Part shown: piece after piece, positions 14,780-22,168 of the stretch
Position numbering within the stretch: the first letter of the stretch is position 1
Layout: each line of letters opens with the position of its first letter
Origin: Verrucomicrobiota bacterium
GTDB lineage: Bacteria > Verrucomicrobiota > Verrucomicrobiia > Methylacidiphilales > Verrucolacustridaceae
Direction of reading: 5' to 3'
DNA: 24,390 nucleotides
Assembly (NCBI GenBank): GCA_010025475.1
Contig: RGTE01000005.1
Span: 1 to 24,390, forward strand
Notes under the pieces: generated by a model
What the model was told of the DNA's origin: nothing
What the model saw: only the letters and a program-made list of their open reading frames with translations
The model's database searches: none
Position numbers and translations under genes: made by a program

Positions 14780-15501
14780 AGCTTTCGCCCCTCACCGCGT
14801 TTCTGGTCGAGGATGAGCCGCTTTGTCGGGCCGATTTCCGCCAAACCCTGAACTCTTTCCCTGAGGTCAAGCTGCTCGGGGAGGCGGAAAATCTTTCTGC
14901 CGCCCGGAAATTCCTGGAAAGGCAGACGGTCGACACACTGTTCCTGGATGTCTCTCTGGGCCGGGAGAATGGCCTCGATCTAGTGGAAAAACTTTCCCAT
15001 CGGCCCCAGATCATCGCCCTGACCGCTCATCCGCAACACGCCGTGCGGGGTTTTTCCATGGACTTGGCCGACTACATCCTGAAACCAGTGGAAGAGGCTC
15101 GTCTGCGGACGGCTTTGAACAAGGTTCGTCACCGACGGGAAACTGCGGCGTTGCAAACCGGTGGGATCACCTTCGTGGCGGAGATTCGGGGCAAAAAGAT
15201 CCTCTTGCCGATCGCCGATGTTCTCGGCGTGGAGTCCATGGGGAATTATGTCATTCTCCACACGAAACTCGGCAAAGCCATCAAGCGGGTCACTTTCAAA
15301 CAAGTCCGGAACAAACTTCCTCCCAGTCGATTCCTGGAAACGAGCCGCGGGCGCATCGTGGCCCTGCATGACGTCCAGTCGTGGCACCGTAATCCGGAAG
15401 ATCGGTGGACTCTCGAGTTGACCGACAAGACAACCGTCGAGGTTTCCAAAAGCCATGCGGTCGCCGTGATGGCGGCCCTCAAAGCCAGATCGGATATGTA
15501 A
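14776..15501 (+). CDS. LytTR-family response regulator
   Basis: The 241-residue protein has a complete receiver domain (about 6-118) and a C-terminal LytTR DNA-binding domain (about 130-235). Receiver residues are intact: acidic pair E12-D13, phospho-acceptor Asp58 in LFLDVSLG, Thr83 in ALTAHP and Lys103 in ILKPVE. LytTR signatures include KKILLPIADVLGVES, GNYVILHT, FLETSRGRIVAL and the C-terminal VEVSKSHAVAV stretch. LytTR domains bind direct repeats as dimers. The start ATG overlaps the stop of the kinase gene by 4 bp, so expression is coupled and His-Asp transfer between the two is expected. Candidate direct repeats lie upstream of the kinase gene. The targets are otherwise unknown. Confidence 0.93.
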   Translation: MKLSPLTAFLVEDEPLCRADFRQTLNSFPEVKLLGEAENLSAARKFLERQTVDTLFLDVSLGRENGLDLVEKLSHRPQIIALTAHPQHAVRGFSMDLADYILKPVEEARLRTALNKVRHRRETAALQTGGITFVAEIRGKKILLPIADVLGVESMGNYVILHTKLGKAIKRVTFKQVRNKLPPSRFLETSRGRIVALHDVQSWHRNPEDRWTLELTDKTTVEVSKSHAVAVMAALKARSDM

Positions 15502-15505
15502 TCAA

Positions 15506-15535
15506 TTGATGTTCAGATTCTTGTATATATATTAT
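15506..15535 (+). promoter_or_regulatory. Likely sigma70-type promoter of the Prc-like protease gene
   Basis: TTGATG (15506-15511) followed after 18 bp by TATTAT (15530-15535), or after 16 bp by TATATT (15528-15533), lies in a markedly AT-rich stretch between the LytTR gene and the protease gene. The predicted start leaves a leader of about 65 bases, with a purine-rich GAGAGGTAGG just ahead of the protease start. The -35 begins 5 bp after the stop codon of the LytTR gene. Confidence 0.45.
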
Positions 15536-15608
15536 TTTGTATTAAAAATTTTCACATTCAACGGCGCGACGAAAGTGCTTTTTACGAAAAGAGAGGTAGG
15601 TTCATGAG

Positions 15609-18017
15609 ATGCACGTAGACCTAAGGCGCTTCTTCCGAAGTTTGGTCACCGCTGGGTTGACCGCCTGGCTGTTCCTGAATCCTGCCGGCGCGACGGTTCC
15701 CAAGACCAGCCCAGGCAACCAAGCCACCGCCATCTTGGTACAGAAACTCCTGCAGGATCACCATTTCGCCGGCAAACCCCTTACCGATGAAAAAGCCCGG
15801 CAGTGGATCCGGGCCTACATGGAGGCTTTGGATTACAATCACGCCTTCTTTTTGGATAGCGACCTCAAGGGCTATCAGGACAACTACGCCCCCCAGTTGG
15901 CCAAACTCACGCAGCGGGGCGACATCAGTCCGGCCTATGAGATTTTTTCCGGCTTCAATGACCGCGTCCGTGAGCGGCTCGACTGGATTAAACGTCGTCT
16001 TTCCCTGCCCTTCGATTTCTCCTCCGACCAGTCCTACGAAATCGACCGGACCAAGGTCGGCTGGCCGGCGGACCGCACAGCTGCCGACGAGTTATGGGAG
16101 CGCCGCCTGAAGTTTGATCTCCTCCGGGAAAAACTCGTCACCAAAACCGGCGCGGCCACAAAAAAGAAGGACAAGGAGGAAGACCCCCTTGCCACGGTCA
16201 CAAAACGATACGATCGCCTCCTCAAAAACCTGGAGGATTATGACAACGAGGAAATTTCCGAGCTCTACCTCACCGCCCTCGCCAGTCTCTACGACCCGCA
16301 TTCCAGCTACATGAGCCCGACCACCCTCGAGGACTTTTCCATCGGCATCAAACTGGCGCTTTGCGGCATCGGCGCCGTCCTCTCCTCCGAGGACGGTTAC
16401 TGCGTCATCAAGGAGTTGGTGACCGGCGGGCCCGCTGACCTCGACGGCCGTCTGAAGGTGGGCGACAAGATCATCGGAGTGGCCCAAGGCGAAGGTCCGT
16501 TTGAGGACATCGTGGACATGAAGCTCCGCAACGCCGTCAAAAAAATCCGCGGCCCCAAGAACACCATTGTCCGGTTGCAGGTGGTTCCCGCCGGTAGCAC
16601 CGCCGGGGAACAACGCGAGATCCAGATCACCCGCAACGAGGTCAAACTTTCCGCCCAGCAGGCCAGCGCCACCCTGTACGATCTTCCCAAGTCCGGCCAG
16701 GTCCCCGTTGCGGTTCAGACCGTCAAACCCGAGCCCTCGGCCCCCGCCGGAAACCCTTCCCTTTGGAACAACCTGAAAAACCAGCTGACCGGCAAAGCCG
16801 ATACCAAGGAGACCAAGGTCTCGCCCGTGGCGATTCCCGAAAAGAAACCGGACAACTGGCGCATCGGTGTGATTGATCTTCCCGGCTTTTACGGTGCGGT
16901 TGGGGGCGACGAGTCGGCCGCGAGCGGCAACGGCGCCACCGCCCGCTCCACTTCGCAAGACGTGGAACTACTCGTCCGCCAGCTGAATAAGGCCGGCGTG
17001 GACGGAATTGTGCTCGACCTGCGCAAAAACGGCGGCGGTCTTCTGGATGAGGCCGTGTCTCTCACGGGTCTTTTCATCGACCAAGGTCCCGTGGTGCAGG
17101 TTCGGGATGGCAAGGGAACGGTGATCCAGAGAACGGACGATAATCCCGGTGTGCTCTATAACGGACCGCTTCTTGTGCTCGTCGGACGGCGGAGCGCCTC
17201 CGCCTCGGAAATCGTGGCCGGGGCCCTGCAGAATTATCATCGGGCCATTATCGTGGGTGAAAAAAGCACCCACGGGAAAGGCACCGTCCAGGCCGTGGTG
17301 GAGTTGGGCAAGTTCCTCAGTCGCCCTGATCAGGCCCCTCCCAAGGCCGGGGCCATGAAACTCACCATCCAGAAGTTCTACCTGCCCAACGGCCACTCCA
17401 CCCAGAATCGGGGCGTCCTTCCCGACATCTCCATCCCCTCTCCGTTGGACTACATGAAGATCGGCGAGTCCGATCTGCCCAACGCCCTCGCCTGGGATGA
17501 AATCTCCGCGGCTCCCTTTACCCCCCTGAAAATGGATCCCTCGGTGGAGGTCGTTCTCAATGAGAAATCCCGGGAGCGCCTCTCCTCGGACACCGACATG
17601 GCCTTCCTCAAGCAGGATATCGAAAAAGTCCGCTCCCGCCTGGAAACCGGGACCATCTCGCTCAACGAGACCCGCCGGGTCGAGGAAAACAAGATGGACA
17701 ACGAGCGCAACGGGGAGCGCAAAAAGATCGAGGACCGCATTCAGCAAGTTCTCGCCCCCGTTGTCCACCTTGTCATCGACGACAAAAAGGGCGAAGCCGT
17801 GGCCACGGACAAGAATCCCAAGAAAAAGAAAAACACCCTCGAGGATTCCGCCGATGCCGAATCGGAAAGCGTCACCGATGCGGTGGACCTCGCCGAGGCG
17901 CTCGAACTGCGCGAGGGACTGAGGATCATGGGCGACTGGCTTGCCCTCTCCTCCCCGTGGAAGGCCCCGGCGGTCGCCAAAGACCGGGATTCCGTTAAAA
18001 CCACCACCGTCAAGTAG
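15609..18017 (+). CDS. Carboxy-terminal processing peptidase, S41 family (Prc/Tsp-like), exported
   Basis: This Ser/Lys-dyad protease should cleave periplasmic proteins from their C terminus. The 802-residue product starts with a signal peptide (RR near 6-7, hydrophobic core about 11-23, AGA before residue 30). A helical N-terminal region includes LYDPHSSYMSP near 228. A PDZ domain at about 245-345 contains GIGAVL and GGPADLDGRLKVGDKI. The S41 core has KNGGGLLDEA, nucleophile Ser531 in SASASE and general-base Lys557 in THGKGTVQ, then QKFYLPNGHSTQ and GVLPDI. About 60 Pro/Lys-rich residues (about 360-415) separate PDZ and catalytic parts, and a charged C-terminal domain of about 170 residues resembles the tail of Prc. 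The ATG at 15609 has a nearby GAGAGG Shine-Dalgarno; an ATG at 15604 is out of frame. Confidence 0.93.
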   Translation: MHVDLRRFFRSLVTAGLTAWLFLNPAGATVPKTSPGNQATAILVQKLLQDHHFAGKPLTDEKARQWIRAYMEALDYNHAFFLDSDLKGYQDNYAPQLAKLTQRGDISPAYEIFSGFNDRVRERLDWIKRRLSLPFDFSSDQSYEIDRTKVGWPADRTAADELWERRLKFDLLREKLVTKTGAATKKKDKEEDPLATVTKRYDRLLKNLEDYDNEEISELYLTALASLYDPHSSYMSPTTLEDFSIGIKLALCGIGAVLSSEDGYCVIKELVTGGPADLDGRLKVGDKIIGVAQGEGPFEDIVDMKLRNAVKKIRGPKNTIVRLQVVPAGSTAGEQREIQITRNEVKLSAQQASATLYDLPKSGQVPVAVQTVKPEPSAPAGNPSLWNNLKNQLTGKADTKETKVSPVAIPEKKPDNWRIGVIDLPGFYGAVGGDESAASGNGATARSTSQDVELLVRQLNKAGVDGIVLDLRKNGGGLLDEAVSLTGLFIDQGPVVQVRDGKGTVIQRTDDNPGVLYNGPLLVLVGRRSASASEIVAGALQNYHRAIIVGEKSTHGKGTVQAVVELGKFLSRPDQAPPKAGAMKLTIQKFYLPNGHSTQNRGVLPDISIPSPLDYMKIGESDLPNALAWDEISAAPFTPLKMDPSVEVVLNEKSRERLSSDTDMAFLKQDIEKVRSRLETGTISLNETRRVEENKMDNERNGERKKIEDRIQQVLAPVVHLVIDDKKGEAVATDKNPKKKKNTLEDSADAESESVTDAVDLAEALELREGLRIMGDWLALSSPWKAPAVAKDRDSVKTTTVK

Positions 18018-18021
18018 CCGG

Positions 18022-18594
18022 ATGGCCCGGACTCCCTCCACCCAGCGGTTGCCTTTGGGACGGTCCGTTCCGGATTTCACCCTCCCCGATCCATCCGGGA
18101 AAAACCACCGGCTGCAGGATTTGGCCAAGGGAAAACCCACTGTCGTAGTTTTTGCCTGCAACCACTGCCCGTACGTGATCCACGTGCGCGATGCGTTTGG
18201 CCGAGTCGCAAAGGAGTTCCAACCCAAAGGAGTGGCCTTTGTGGCTATTAACTCCAACGATGCCGTCCAATATCCGGATGACGCCCCCTCGCTCATGCCG
18301 GCCTTCGCCCAATCCGGTGGGTGGAACTTCCCCTACCTTGTCGATGAGAGCCAGGAGGTCGCCAGGGCATGGCACGCCGCCTGCACCCCCGACCTCTTCG
18401 TCCTCGATACCGCAGGTAAACTGGCCTATGCGGGACAGTTTGATTCCAGTCGACCCGGCAACGGAGAACCGGTGGATGGCCGGGACCTTCGGGCCGCATT
18501 GGAAGCTCTCCTCAGCGGCAAAGCCGTCCCCTCACCCCAAAAACCCAGCCTAGGTTGCAATATCAAGTGGAAGCCTGGCAACGAACCGGCCTAG
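18022..18594 (+). CDS. Peroxiredoxin-like thioredoxin-fold protein with CNHCPYV motif
   Basis: The 190-residue protein belongs to the AhpC/TSA-like group marked by a CxxC in CNHCPYV (Cys46 and Cys49 here). Other features are VPDFTLPDPSGK at 16-27, VAINSND, FPYLVDESQEVARAW, TPDLFVLD and a C-terminal GCNIKWKPGN with Cys179. Members are thought to be thiol oxidoreductases or peroxidases; the substrate is unknown. No signal peptide is visible, so it is probably cytosolic. The frame is open upstream to 17941, but that part overlaps the protease gene and is unlike the family. The ATG at 18022 is 4 bp after the protease stop, so the two are likely co-transcribed. It ends 9 bp from convergent trmB. 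Confidence 0.88.
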   Translation: MARTPSTQRLPLGRSVPDFTLPDPSGKNHRLQDLAKGKPTVVVFACNHCPYVIHVRDAFGRVAKEFQPKGVAFVAINSNDAVQYPDDAPSLMPAFAQSGGWNFPYLVDESQEVARAWHAACTPDLFVLDTAGKLAYAGQFDSSRPGNGEPVDGRDLRAALEALLSGKAVPSPQKPSLGCNIKWKPGNEPA

Positions 18595-18603
18595 AAACTT
18601 GAC

Positions 18604-19227
18604 TTAATTCAAATTCCCCCACGCCTTGCGGTACACCGCCCTCCCCTCCTGCTTAAACTTCTCCTCAAATTCCGAAGTTGGCTCCTCCGCCCCGTTCCAC
18701 GCTTCGTCCCCTTTCCAATCGGGACAGGCCGCCACCTCGCGGCAGGCCCATTCAAAATAATCACGATCGTCCGTGGTGAGTTGCAATCGCCCTCCCCTGC
18801 GGCAAGCCCGCAGGGCATCCACCGCAAACTCTCGGGTCAAAATCCGGTTCCCATGGTGTCTTCGCTTCGGCCAAGGATCCGGGTAGCGCAGGGTAATGAC
18901 GTCGAGGGATCCCGGAGCACATAGGTTTCGCAGGAAATAAGCGGACTCAAGCCGCAAGACCCGCAGGTTGGATAACCCTCCCCGCACCGCTTTTTTCGCG
19001 ATCTTGGTGGCACGCCCCAACAGCCGCTCCACGGCCACAAAATCGCGCTCGGGTTCCCGTCGCGCCCGCGCCTCAATGTAGACGCCATCCCCGGCTCCAA
19101 GATCGATCTCCACGGGAGCCCTGCGGCCGAAGACTTCGGTCCACTCGTAGGGCGGGAAAAGACGCTGACTGGAAAGCCACGGGTCGAAGCCCGGGCTGGA
19201 GACGGGCTTAGCGGCGCTTTTTGCCAC
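18604..19227 (-). CDS. trmB: tRNA (guanine-N7-)-methyltransferase
   Basis: TrmB methylates N7 of G46 in the variable loop of tRNAs using SAM. The Rossmann methyltransferase motifs are present: VEIDLGAGDG near 39-48, VAVERL near 63-68, and the TrmB signature YPDPWPKRRHHGNR at 114-127 (usually FPDPWPKKRHHKRR), then LTTDDRDYFEW and a C-terminal TSEFEEKF. I place the start at GTG 19227, giving about 207 residues and a 20-bp overlap with the upstream gene. The frame is open to an ATG at 19353 or 19320, but those residues would lie wholly inside the neighbouring gene in another frame and are not TrmB-like. The start is therefore uncertain while the function is clear. Confidence 0.9.
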   Translation of the reverse strand: MAKSAAKPVSSPGFDPWLSSQRLFPPYEWTEVFGRRAPVEIDLGAGDGVYIEARARREPERDFVAVERLLGRATKIAKKAVRGGLSNLRVLRLESAYFLRNLCAPGSLDVITLRYPDPWPKRRHHGNRILTREFAVDALRACRRGGRLQLTTDDRDYFEWACREVAACPDWKGDEAWNGAEEPTSEFEEKFKQEGRAVYRKAWGNLN

Positions 19228-19903
19228 CGAGGCGGACCACCGACTTGCCCGAAGCCCGCGCCCGGACCTTGGCGACCAAACCGTTCCGCTTGGATTTGGA
19301 GTGGCTGTGCCCGTTGCCATTTCGCTTGGCCTTGGGAGCCCCCTCATCGGCACCGGCCGGGGACTTTACCTTGAAGAGACGGACATCCCGCAAACGGGCG
19401 ATGGCGACCTTGGTCTTCTTTTTGGCCTTGTGCCAGTAGACCATGGCGTAGCCTTCCCCCACTTCCACCACTTCCCCGCCATCACTGCGGCGGGAGTCCA
19501 GGCGGGAGATGGTCGATCCACAAACCGGATAGGGGCCCAAAGGAGGGGGCTGGCGCCGGGCGGCAAAGTGCCCGTTGCCATTCTTGCCGTTGATTCCGCC
19601 GATCTCCTTGGTGGGGGCGCCTTCCCGGACCGGGATGGCCCGCCTTTCCACGAACATCTGGATCGCCTTCTGCACTTCAGGCAGGGACAGGTGGTACTTC
19701 CGGGCCGTATCCACCATATTGAAGTTCTCCTCGAGGATATCTCGGTCAATCTGTCCACCCGGACCGTTGGGAGAGAGGACAAAGGTCAGATATTTCAGGG
19801 AGGTGGAATCATCCCCCAAGGCGTTCTTGAAAATGGATACCAGCGCCGGAGGCAGGTTGTGATCCGATGCCAGCACATTCAGATTTTTCCAAAACTTGTT
19901 CAT
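19208..19903 (-). CDS. Uncharacterised basic protein with low-complexity Lys/Arg tail
   Basis: I do not recognise this 231-residue protein. Residues 1-45 look helical (KNLNVLASDHNLPPALVSIF). Residues 51-85 look like a small helix-turn-helix-like unit (IDRDILEENFNMVDTARKYH, then LSLPEVQKAIQMF). Residues 105-125 are Gly/Asn/Pro-rich. Residues 142-180 look like a small SH3-like beta unit (GGEVVEVGEGYAMVYWHKAK, then KKTKVAIARLRDVRLFKV). The final 45 residues are strongly basic with repeated KRNG and HSHSKSK elements and end in GGKKRR. This make-up suggests a nucleic-acid-binding protein, perhaps nucleoid- or ribosome-associated, but that is inference only. It has its own AT-rich upstream region and overlaps trmB by about 20 bp. 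The ATG at 19903 is preceded by no Shine-Dalgarno. Confidence 0.75.
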   Translation of the reverse strand: MNKFWKNLNVLASDHNLPPALVSIFKNALGDDSTSLKYLTFVLSPNGPGGQIDRDILEENFNMVDTARKYHLSLPEVQKAIQMFVERRAIPVREGAPTKEIGGINGKNGNGHFAARRQPPPLGPYPVCGSTISRLDSRRSDGGEVVEVGEGYAMVYWHKAKKKTKVAIARLRDVRLFKVKSPAGADEGAPKAKRNGNGHSHSKSKRNGLVAKVRARASGKSVVRLGGKKRR

Positions 19904-20088
19904 AAATTAATCACGATACTATGTGAAAAAACCCCACCCTTTAGCAAGAATTTTATTTAATAATCTTCATAAAGTATTGTTAGCCATGTACTTATAATTT
20001 TACTAATATACATATAAATAATTAATAAGTATCCCGATTCCGCCTTCCTTGCCCAATTTTAAGGCCCTAGAACCTTCCCTTCCTTCCC
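19904..20088. promoter_or_regulatory. AT-rich divergent intergenic region with an imperfect inverted repeat
   Basis: From 19904 to about 20035 the sequence is strikingly AT-rich compared with the genes on both sides, and it must contain the promoters of the basic protein and of the GT2 gene. An inverted repeat lies at 19989-19999 (TACTTATAATT) and 20020-20031 (AATTAATAAGTA), with one unpaired base and 20 bp between the arms. AT-rich DNA makes such repeats more frequent, so operator function is only possible. The last 50 bp before the GT2 start are pyrimidine-rich. Confidence 0.4.
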
Positions 20089-21237
20089 ATGGACATTTTC
20101 CACATCCTTGTGCTCGGGTCGCTCAGCCTTTTGCTGCTCAATTATCTCCTCAACCTCAAGGTTTTCCGCTTCCCGGATATTTTACCTCCGCACGATCCAG
20201 CACCCTTGATCTCCGTCCTGATTCCCGCAAGGAACGAGGAACAGCGAATCCGGCCCTGTCTGGAGACTTTAATCAGCAGCAACTACCCCAGCTTTGAAAT
20301 TCTTGTTCTGGACGACCACTCCACCGATGGCACAGCTGAGATTGTTCGCCAACACTCCCAAGGGGATTCACGAGTTCACTTGATTTCGGGGCAGGAACTC
20401 CCTTCAGGCTGGACCGGCAAGGCATGGGCTTGCCATCAATTGGCCGCCAGGGCCAAAGGGGAATACCTGGTTTTTGTCGACGCCGACACCCGCTTCTCCG
20501 ATATCACCCTCTCTCATGCCGTGGCTCTCGCGCGGAGGGAAAGGTCCGATCTTCTTTCCCTCTGGCCATACCTGGAGGCCAAAAGCTGGAGCGAGTGGCT
20601 TGTCATTCCCTTCGTCCACCTCTTTATCCTGCTTTATCTGCCCCACTGGATGGGAGGCCGTTCCGCCTCCCTCGGGGCCGCCAACGGCCAGTTCCTACTC
20701 TTTCGGCGGGAGGCCTACGAAAAAATTGGGGGACACGCGGCGGTTTCCGGTCATCTGGTCGAAGACATCGCTTTGGGCCGCAAGCTGCGCGCAGCCGGTT
20801 TTCGTGTCCTCAACCGCGATGGCACCAACCCCGGCCACCCCATCGCCCTGGTCCGCTGCCGCATGTACGACAACTTCCGGGATCTTTGGGATGGTTTTAC
20901 CAAAAACCTTTACCCCGCTTTTGACGGCAGGTTCGGCGCCTTTGTCTTTTTCCAGTTCTTCCAAGGCGTGGTCTTTCTTGGCCCCTTCCTGCTCCTTCCC
21001 TTCTACCCGAAGGATCCAGTCCTCTGGATCGAGATCGCCGTCATCCTCTCCCTTCGTCTCGCCTTGACCCATCGCTTCCGTCAAAGCTGGCTTGGCGCTT
21101 TTCTCCATCCTGTGGGCCAGTCGTTCGTCATAACCATCGCCGCCAACTCATGGCTCCAAACACTCCGTCGCCGCCTCCCTTGGCGTGGTCGCCATTATGC
21201 GCATCACAACCATACCCACGGCGGTCAAAAGCCTTGA
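20089..21237 (+). CDS. Membrane GT2 glycosyltransferase (CrtQ/HpnB-like)
   Basis: The 382-residue protein is a processive-looking GT2 enzyme with membrane anchors. After an N-terminal hydrophobic segment (about 4-22) the GT-A domain shows SVLIPARNEE at 42-51, VLDDHSTDGT near 73-82, GWTGKAWACHQLA near 107-119 (characteristic of CrtQ/HpnB relatives), the metal-binding DAD at 131-133, and EDIALGRKL near 225-233. Two or three C-terminal hydrophobic segments (about 283-306, 311-327 and 338-356) follow, then RLPWRGRHY in place of a QxxRW motif and a His-rich tail (HHNHTH). Relatives glycosylate carotenoids (CrtQ) or occur in hopanoid clusters (HpnB); no such genes are near, so the lipid acceptor is open. 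The start lies after CTTCCC with no Shine-Dalgarno. Confidence 0.87.
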   Translation: MDIFHILVLGSLSLLLLNYLLNLKVFRFPDILPPHDPAPLISVLIPARNEEQRIRPCLETLISSNYPSFEILVLDDHSTDGTAEIVRQHSQGDSRVHLISGQELPSGWTGKAWACHQLAARAKGEYLVFVDADTRFSDITLSHAVALARRERSDLLSLWPYLEAKSWSEWLVIPFVHLFILLYLPHWMGGRSASLGAANGQFLLFRREAYEKIGGHAAVSGHLVEDIALGRKLRAAGFRVLNRDGTNPGHPIALVRCRMYDNFRDLWDGFTKNLYPAFDGRFGAFVFFQFFQGVVFLGPFLLLPFYPKDPVLWIEIAVILSLRLALTHRFRQSWLGAFLHPVGQSFVITIAANSWLQTLRRRLPWRGRHYAHHNHTHGGQKP

Positions 21238-21330
21238 GATTGGCTCGTTTGCCATTTGGAGCCGCCCCTTCTAACCTCATGATCATGTCGGACTTCCACC
21301 TGGTTTCCTCGGGAACTTAAAAGCAACGCC

Positions 21331-21699
21331 ATGCTCCGCACCTTCCTGTTTGGCAAAATCCACCGTGCCACCGTCACGGATGCTTCGGCGGAGTACGAGG
21401 GCAGCCTGGCCGTCTCCACCGACATCATGCAGGCCGCCGGCCTGCGGGCGGGGGAAAAAGTCCTTGTGGGGGTGATCAACACTGGCGCGCGCTTCGAAAC
21501 TTATCTGATCCCGGCACCGGAGGGAAAAGGCGCCGTGGTTCTCAATGGCGCCACCGCCCATCTCGGCAAAAAGGGCGACCAGCTCACCATCATGGCCTTT
21601 GCCCAGTTGACCACGGAACAACTCGCCGGCCATCGGGCCAAATCCGTTCTGCTGGGCCCCGACAACAAAATCCGGAAAGTTTCGGAAATCCAGCCGTGA
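21331..21699 (+). CDS. panD: Aspartate 1-decarboxylase (pyruvoyl enzyme precursor)
   Basis: PanD decarboxylates L-aspartate to beta-alanine for pantothenate and CoA synthesis. The 122-residue pro-enzyme has the family start MLRTFLFGKIHRATVT, and the self-cleavage site Gly24-Ser25 in YEGS, where Ser25 becomes the pyruvoyl group. Downstream are VINTGARFETY and LNGATAHLGKKGD. Length is typical (about 120-130). It lies 93 bp after the GT2 gene and 49 bp before queF on the same strand, so a shared transcript is plausible. No other pantothenate gene is in the window. Confidence 0.95.
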   Translation: MLRTFLFGKIHRATVTDASAEYEGSLAVSTDIMQAAGLRAGEKVLVGVINTGARFETYLIPAPEGKGAVVLNGATAHLGKKGDQLTIMAFAQLTTEQLAGHRAKSVLLGPDNKIRKVSEIQP

Positions 21700-21748
21700 G
21701 ATCTCGTCCCGTCGCCGGCTTTTTTCTTCTGAACTTCTAAACCTACCC

Positions 21749-22150
21749 ATGGCTCTGCGCGCGCTTGGCACCAAAACCCCCGTTCCGAGTCATCCTTCCA
21801 AGGCCCGTTTGGAAGCCTTTCCCAACCCCAAACCCGGCCGCCCCTACGAGATCGTTTTTTCCACCCCGGAGTTCACTTCCCTTTGCCCCGTCACCGGACA
21901 GCCCGACTTCGCCACCATCACCATTCGGTACACCCCCAACCACCGCTGTGTGGAAAGCAAATCCCTCAAACTGTACCTCCACTCCTTTCGAAATGTCGGT
22001 TCTTTTGCCGAGGCCGTCACCAACCGGATCCTCGATGATCTCGTCCGCGCCCTTGCCCCCCGGCACGCCGTGGTCACCGGCGAGTTTGCCGCCCGCGGCG
22101 GTGTCGCTTTAAAAGTCTCTGCTTCGTTTGGAAAACCTGCGCGAACCTAA
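21749..22150 (+). CDS. queF: NADPH-dependent 7-cyano-7-deazaguanine (preQ0) reductase
   Basis: QueF reduces the nitrile of preQ0 to the amine of preQ1 in queuosine synthesis. The 133-residue product is the short, unimodular (YkvM/B. subtilis-like) form. The catalytic Cys46 and Asp53 lie in FTSLCPVTGQPDFA (42-55). The NADPH-binding signature ESKSLKLYLHSFR follows, and the C terminus contains the VVTGEFAARGG block. The ATG at 21749 is preceded by ACCTACCC without a Shine-Dalgarno. I looked for a preQ1 riboswitch in the 49-bp leader and saw none. The stop is 18 bp from the convergent aldehyde dehydrogenase stop. Confidence 0.95.
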   Translation: MALRALGTKTPVPSHPSKARLEAFPNPKPGRPYEIVFSTPEFTSLCPVTGQPDFATITIRYTPNHRCVESKSLKLYLHSFRNVGSFAEAVTNRILDDLVRALAPRHAVVTGEFAARGGVALKVSASFGKPART

Positions 22151-22168
22151 ATTCCCCCCCTTGGCGGC

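Noticed and set aside
15501..15510. Perfect palindromes: ATCAATTGAT here, CATGATCATG at 21278-21287 and CGGCTTAAGCCG at 22165-22176
   Set aside because: About two dozen 10-bp and about six 12-bp perfect palindromes are expected by chance in a window this size; no repeated use of any of them is seen.
16968..18296. Minus-strand open frame of about 440 codons opposite the protease and thioredoxin-fold genes
   Set aside because: Crosses two genes with clear catalytic motifs; its translation is Gly/Asp/Val-rich and unlike any family.
21242..21263. Possible terminator after the GT2 gene (GGCTC/GAGCC)
   Set aside because: Stem of only 5 bp with a 12-base loop and no T-run after it.
21700..21748. 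preQ1 riboswitch upstream of queF
   Set aside because: The leader is only 49 bp and lacks the short GC stem with A-rich tail expected of preQ1 classes.
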